From Candidatus Shapirobacteria bacterium UBA4062 (lineage in GTDB: Bacteria; Patescibacteriota; Microgenomatia; UBA12405): a stretch of DNA of 6,839 nucleotides. Below are positions 4,363 to 6,839 of the stretch, in pieces. The stretch is from positions 5,335 through 12,173 of the forward strand of contig DFZG01000022.1 in the NCBI GenBank assembly GCA_002382075.1, read 5' to 3'. The notes beneath the pieces were generated by a model. The model saw only the letters and a list, made by a program, of their open reading frames with translations. It had not been told where the DNA came from and searched no databases. Numbering within the stretch: the first letter of the stretch is position 1; each line of letters opens with the position of its first letter. The translations under genes and the position numbers were made by a program.

Positions 4363-6095
4363 TTTTTGATAATGTTGAAGAGGTTGGATTTGAGAGCAAT
4401 AGCTCCGGGGGCACGAAGGACAAAAATATCTTTGAAATCAGAACCATTGAAAGAAAAATCACCTTTATCAGTGGAAACACGGACAGTATTGGTGTAACCA
4501 GAGGTGGAATAATCAACAGAGATGGAGTTAACGGAAGACACTGGACCGCCTTTGTCGCTTACCTGACGGGCAAGTTCTTCTCGTGACCAGGCATTGGGAT
4601 CGTTGCCACCAAAACAGCCACCAGAATCAATTTGGGAAAGATGAGTAGAATCGTTGGTTTTGGAAAAATATAAAACAGCATTGATGATGTCAGAAAACTC
4701 GGAATTGGTGAGCCAGGGGTGAGAGCGACCACAGGAAAGATTAGAACGGGTTTTGTACCAACCTTTGTAATACCAAGCGGAACCAGCGGTTTTTTCAAAG
4801 GAGTCGTTTGGCCAACAAGATTGGTTGTTACAACTGGTATCCCAAAGTTGAGGAGTGGAGTGGCCAAGGCTGGAATAGGAATAAGTAGCACCACCGGCAG
4901 TGGAAGCGTACATGGAAGAAAATATTTCATTACTGGAGTTACTGACCAAAACCTGACCTCGGGTGGCCTCGACGGCTTCTTTCCATTTTCCAGGAGAGTT
5001 GTAACGGGAAGTTTTATAAACCTGACAGGCTTCGGTGACACAAATTGAACCTGAGGCATTGCGATTGGAAAGGCGCCAGCCAATGTAGGACAGGGCATAA
5101 GTTCTGGCGGCGATAGCTTGGGCCTTGAGTGCCTCGAAACCACCCTGATCACCCCATGAAGCTGGCATTTCAGCTATACCGACAAGATAGTTGTCCTCGA
5201 AGGGAAGAGAGCCAACAGAAGTGTTGATGCTACCGGGAGAGTCGACAGTCTCAATTCGGATGTTGCCGTAATAGGCCTTTAGAATTGTCTCGTAATTTTG
5301 ACCTTCTTTGGCACGACCAAAGGCGCCATATTGACTCATACCTTTGCGATGGGGAGCGCCAAAGGAAAAGGCGCCAAAAGCTGGAGAAAATCCTGGATTG
5401 TAGTCAGCGCGAGAGGCTGGGTCGCTGGAAGATGAAACATCGCCGACGGAGGTATTAAAAAGTTGAGTTTTTTCGGCAATTAATTGTTGTTGGCGTTTGG
5501 AAAGTTCGTTTTTGTAATCTTCAGCTTTTTTGATTTCGCCGGCTAAAAAGCCGAAACGGTCTTCAAGGCTTTTTTTGACAGCGGCCAAACGGAGAGTTTC
5601 TTTTTCCAGGTTTTGTTTGTTTTGGCTGAGAGAATTGATATCACTAACGAAATCGGTGATAGTGTTTTTGTCCTGAGAAATGACTGATTGGTACCAAGTA
5701 TATTGGCGGAGTAAGTCGGTACTTTGGGATGCGGAAAAGAAAACTAATAGCGGATTAAATTTTTTGGTATTAATATAATATCGGCGAATTCTTTGGCCTA
5801 AAAGTAATTTCTGAATTTCTAAATCGGCTTCTTTGTCAATTAATTTTTGACCCATATCAGCAATTTGTTTTTCGGTGCGGGCAATCTGAACTTTAGCAGA
5901 GGCAATTTGGCTTTGAAGAGTACTAGATTCGGATTTAAGAGGAGCGACGGATTTTTCTAAATCGGCAATTTGTTTGGATATTTGAGCAATTTCTTCTTCT
6001 AGGTTTAAGGATAACACTGGCATCAATTTAGTTAGAGCAAAGAAAAGGCCGATAACAAAAAAATAAGGCGTGATTTTTTTTAAGACGGAAAGCAT
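4359..6095 (-). CDS. Secreted/membrane-anchored SpoIID/LytB lytic transglycosylase domain with PcsB/EnvC-like coiled coil
   Basis: Residue numbers count from the ATG at 6098; subtract one for the preferred ATG at 6095. An N-terminal signal or anchor helix (11-30) is followed by a long coiled coil (33-110 and 140-212) split by a hydrophobic segment with RIRRYYINTKKFNPLLVFF (103-121). This layout matches the PcsB/EnvC/CwlO-type coiled coil that FtsEX controls in other bacteria. After a Ser-rich linker comes a SpoIID domain, whose relatives cleave peptidoglycan glycan strands: GAPHRKGMSQYGA (247-259; family GHGVGMSQYGA), LPFEDNYLVGIAEMP (298-312) with the expected catalytic E310, EALKAQAIAARTYAL (322-336), MYASTAGG (396-403), and a C-terminal FKDIFVLRAPGAIALKSNLF (555-574). 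The GMSQYGA block precedes the core, whereas in B. subtilis SpoIID it is at the C-terminus. Six cysteines (353, 358, 423, 428, 456, 495) could form disulfides. ATG at 6095 fits the promoter better than 6098. The 3' end overlaps the Pcp-like gene by ATGA. Confidence 0.87.
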   Translation of the reverse strand: MLSVLKKITPYFFVIGLFFALTKLMPVLSLNLEEEIAQISKQIADLEKSVAPLKSESSTLQSQIASAKVQIARTEKQIADMGQKLIDKEADLEIQKLLLGQRIRRYYINTKKFNPLLVFFSASQSTDLLRQYTWYQSVISQDKNTITDFVSDINSLSQNKQNLEKETLRLAAVKKSLEDRFGFLAGEIKKAEDYKNELSKRQQQLIAEKTQLFNTSVGDVSSSSDPASRADYNPGFSPAFGAFSFGAPHRKGMSQYGAFGRAKEGQNYETILKAYYGNIRIETVDSPGSINTSVGSLPFEDNYLVGIAEMPASWGDQGGFEALKAQAIAARTYALSYIGWRLSNRNASGSICVTEACQVYKTSRYNSPGKWKEAVEATRGQVLVSNSSNEIFSSMYASTAGGATYSYSSLGHSTPQLWDTSCNNQSCWPNDSFEKTAGSAWYYKGWYKTRSNLSCGRSHPWLTNSEFSDIINAVLYFSKTNDSTHLSQIDSGGCFGGNDPNAWSREELARQVSDKGGPVSSVNSISVDYSTSGYTNTVRVSTDKGDFSFNGSDFKDIFVLRAPGAIALKSNLFNIIKK

Positions 6096-6101
6096 CATTT
6101 A

Positions 6102-6110
6102 ATTTTAGCA
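6102..6110 (-). promoter_or_regulatory. Extended -10 promoter of the SpoIID/Pcp-like operon
   Basis: On the minus strand TGC-TAAAAT (6110 to 6102) is an extended -10. The two adjacent ATG codons begin 3 nt (6098) and 6 nt (6095) after it; only 6095 matches the 6-nt spacing seen at other genes here. No -35 with normal spacing and no Shine-Dalgarno are visible. It is divergent from the pilin promoter within a spacer of about 60 bp. Confidence 0.58.
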
Positions 6111-6122
6111 TCTAGTAGCTAA

Positions 6123-6153
6123 TTGAAAGAGCAAGACGGAAACGTGTTAAAAT
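6123..6153 (+). promoter_or_regulatory. Promoter of the pilin-like gene pair, leaderless geometry
   Basis: TTGAAA (6123-6128) as a -35, a rather long 19-bp spacer, and the extended -10 TGT-TAAAAT (6145-6153). Exactly 6 nt follow before the ATG at 6160, so the predicted transcript begins on the start codon. No Shine-Dalgarno precedes the ATG. Confidence 0.62.
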
Positions 6154-6159
6154 ATTTCC

Positions 6160-6564
6160 ATGTTAATGAGGAAAATTAGTCGCTTTTTGGGGATAGTTTT
6201 GGCGGCTGGATTATATTTGATAGACAGAGTAAAAGTAATGGCAGTTGATCCGTTTCATGGGTGTAACTCGGCCAGTTCGGATAATCCAGAAATTAATACA
6301 GCACTGGGGTGTATTCCGGTAAAAATAGAAGGTTTTGTGACATGGTTACTGCCAATTTTGTTTGGAATTGTTGGGGGTATTTCGTTTTTACTGATGGTTT
6401 ACGGATTTATTTTGTTATCAACTTCAAAAGGCGATCCAAAAGTGGTCCAGGGAGCCAGAGAAACAATTTCCTCGGCAATTACGGGATTATTGGTATCGAT
6501 ATTTGCATTATTTTTGCTTAGACTGATTGCGGTTGATATTTTACAAATTCCGGGGATAAACTAA
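6160..6564 (+). CDS. T4SS-type pilin-like protein (VirB2/TrbC-like small membrane protein)
   Basis: A 134-residue protein with a likely signal peptide (1-28, basic RK then a hydrophobic helix, possible cleavage after VMA), a short exported segment with two cysteines (C35, C51) that could pair, and two long hydrophobic helices (59-87 and 103-125). Between them lies STSKGDPKVVQGARET (87-102), the polar loop typical of CPR pilin-like proteins. The TALGCIP block before helix 1 and the ending RLIAVDILQIPG are also typical of that family. VirB2/TrbC pilins have the same plan: signal peptide, two helices and a polar loop. ATG at 6160 is preferred over the in-frame ATG at 6166 because of the promoter spacing. 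A second pilin-like gene starts 3 nt after the stop. No secretion ATPase or channel gene is visible, so assembly into a pilus is inference from the family. Confidence 0.78.
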   Translation: MLMRKISRFLGIVLAAGLYLIDRVKVMAVDPFHGCNSASSDNPEINTALGCIPVKIEGFVTWLLPILFGIVGGISFLLMVYGFILLSTSKGDPKVVQGARETISSAITGLLVSIFALFLLRLIAVDILQIPGIN

Positions 6565-6567
6565 ATT

Positions 6568-6839
6568 ATGGCTACACCAGTTACCTTACCAGGTTATGGA
6601 ACATCGGGGTTTAAGTTTGAAAACAAGACTATCGGAGATATTATCGGGGGAGAAGGAGGACTTTTGGCCTATGTTTACGTGTTTGCTGGATTGGGATTAT
6701 TGGTATTTTTAATTGCTGGGGGCTTGACACTGATGACAGCGGCGGGAGATCAGAATAAAACCAAAAAGGGATTTGGAATGATATCGTCGGCCTTGATTGG
6801 ATTTATGATTATATTCGTGTCTTATTTTGTGGTGCAGTT
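6568..6839 (+). CDS. Second T4SS-type pilin-like protein (partial, runs off the right edge)
   Basis: An open frame from ATG at 6568 to the end of the window without a stop (90 full codons). The protein begins MATPVTLPGYGTSGFKFENK and has a first hydrophobic helix at about 30-57, a polar loop TAAGDQNKTKKGFGM (57-71) and a second helix from about 72. The helix, AGD-K-rich loop and helix plan matches the first pilin-like protein. Unlike that protein it shows no clear N-terminal signal peptide and no cysteines in the visible part. It follows the first gene by 3 nt; a weak GGGGA (6552-6556) sits 11 nt before the ATG, so reinitiation or coupling is likely. The C-terminus lies outside the window. 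Confidence 0.72.
   Translation, partial: MATPVTLPGYGTSGFKFENKTIGDIIGGEGGLLAYVYVFAGLGLLVFLIAGGLTLMTAAGDQNKTKKGFGMISSALIGFMIIFVSYFVVQ

Noticed and set aside
4559..5152. Long open frame on the minus strand in another frame of the SpoIID gene, and a 109-codon frame on the plus strand at 4719-5048
   Set aside because: Both lie wholly inside the well-supported SpoIID reading frame, have low-complexity compositions without family motifs, and lack promoter or Shine-Dalgarno signals.

Overview
The window looks like a piece of a Candidate Phyla Radiation (Patescibacteria) genome, most likely of the Microgenomates group. The evidence is AT-rich DNA, very tight packing with ATGA overlaps, a small two-helix protein resembling the DUF5657 family of that group, a GIY-YIG mini-nuclease, and a tandem pair of short two-helix T4SS-type pilin-like genes of a kind common there. 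TGA is a true stop at two genes, so the TGA=Gly code of Gracilibacteria/Absconditabacteria does not apply. The taxonomic call is from recognition only and was not tested against a database.

Layout. At the left edge a GIY-YIG endonuclease-domain gene (+, 38-304) converges on smpB (-, 296-709), and their 3' ends overlap by 9 bp. Upstream of smpB on the minus strand lies a large membrane protein (736-2643) made of a degenerate PP2C-like cytoplasmic domain, one membrane helix, a coiled coil and an external beta-propeller-like domain. Next is a minus-strand pair: a membrane protein with a bacterial PH domain (2895-3689), translationally coupled to a two-helix mini-protein (2680-2898). A 118-bp spacer (3690-3807) holds a four-copy heptamer repeat and a composite GC-rich palindrome. 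A second minus-strand pair follows: a PcsB/EnvC-like coiled coil fused to a SpoIID/LytB lytic transglycosylase domain (4359-6095), coupled by ATGA overlap to a pyroglutamyl-peptidase-I-like gene (3808-4362). A short divergent promoter region (6096-6159) leads rightward into two pilin-like genes (6160-6564, and 6568 running off the window).

Function. Most of the window concerns the cell envelope: peptidoglycan remodelling, a membrane-spanning sensor-like protein, a PH-domain membrane protein and surface pilin-like subunits. SmpB (ribosome rescue) is the only recognisable housekeeping information-processing gene.

Most notable observations. (1) Four transcription-unit starts have a -10 hexamer ending exactly 6 nt before the start codon and a fifth has 5 nt, which places +1 on or next to the start codon; this implies leaderless mRNAs. 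A coupled downstream gene carries an ordinary Shine-Dalgarno instead. (2) A GC-rich palindrome has been accommodated in frame inside the pyroglutamyl-peptidase-like gene and shares a core with the palindrome in the adjacent spacer, reminiscent of Rickettsia palindromic elements. (3) The SpoIID protein has an unusual architecture and motif order.
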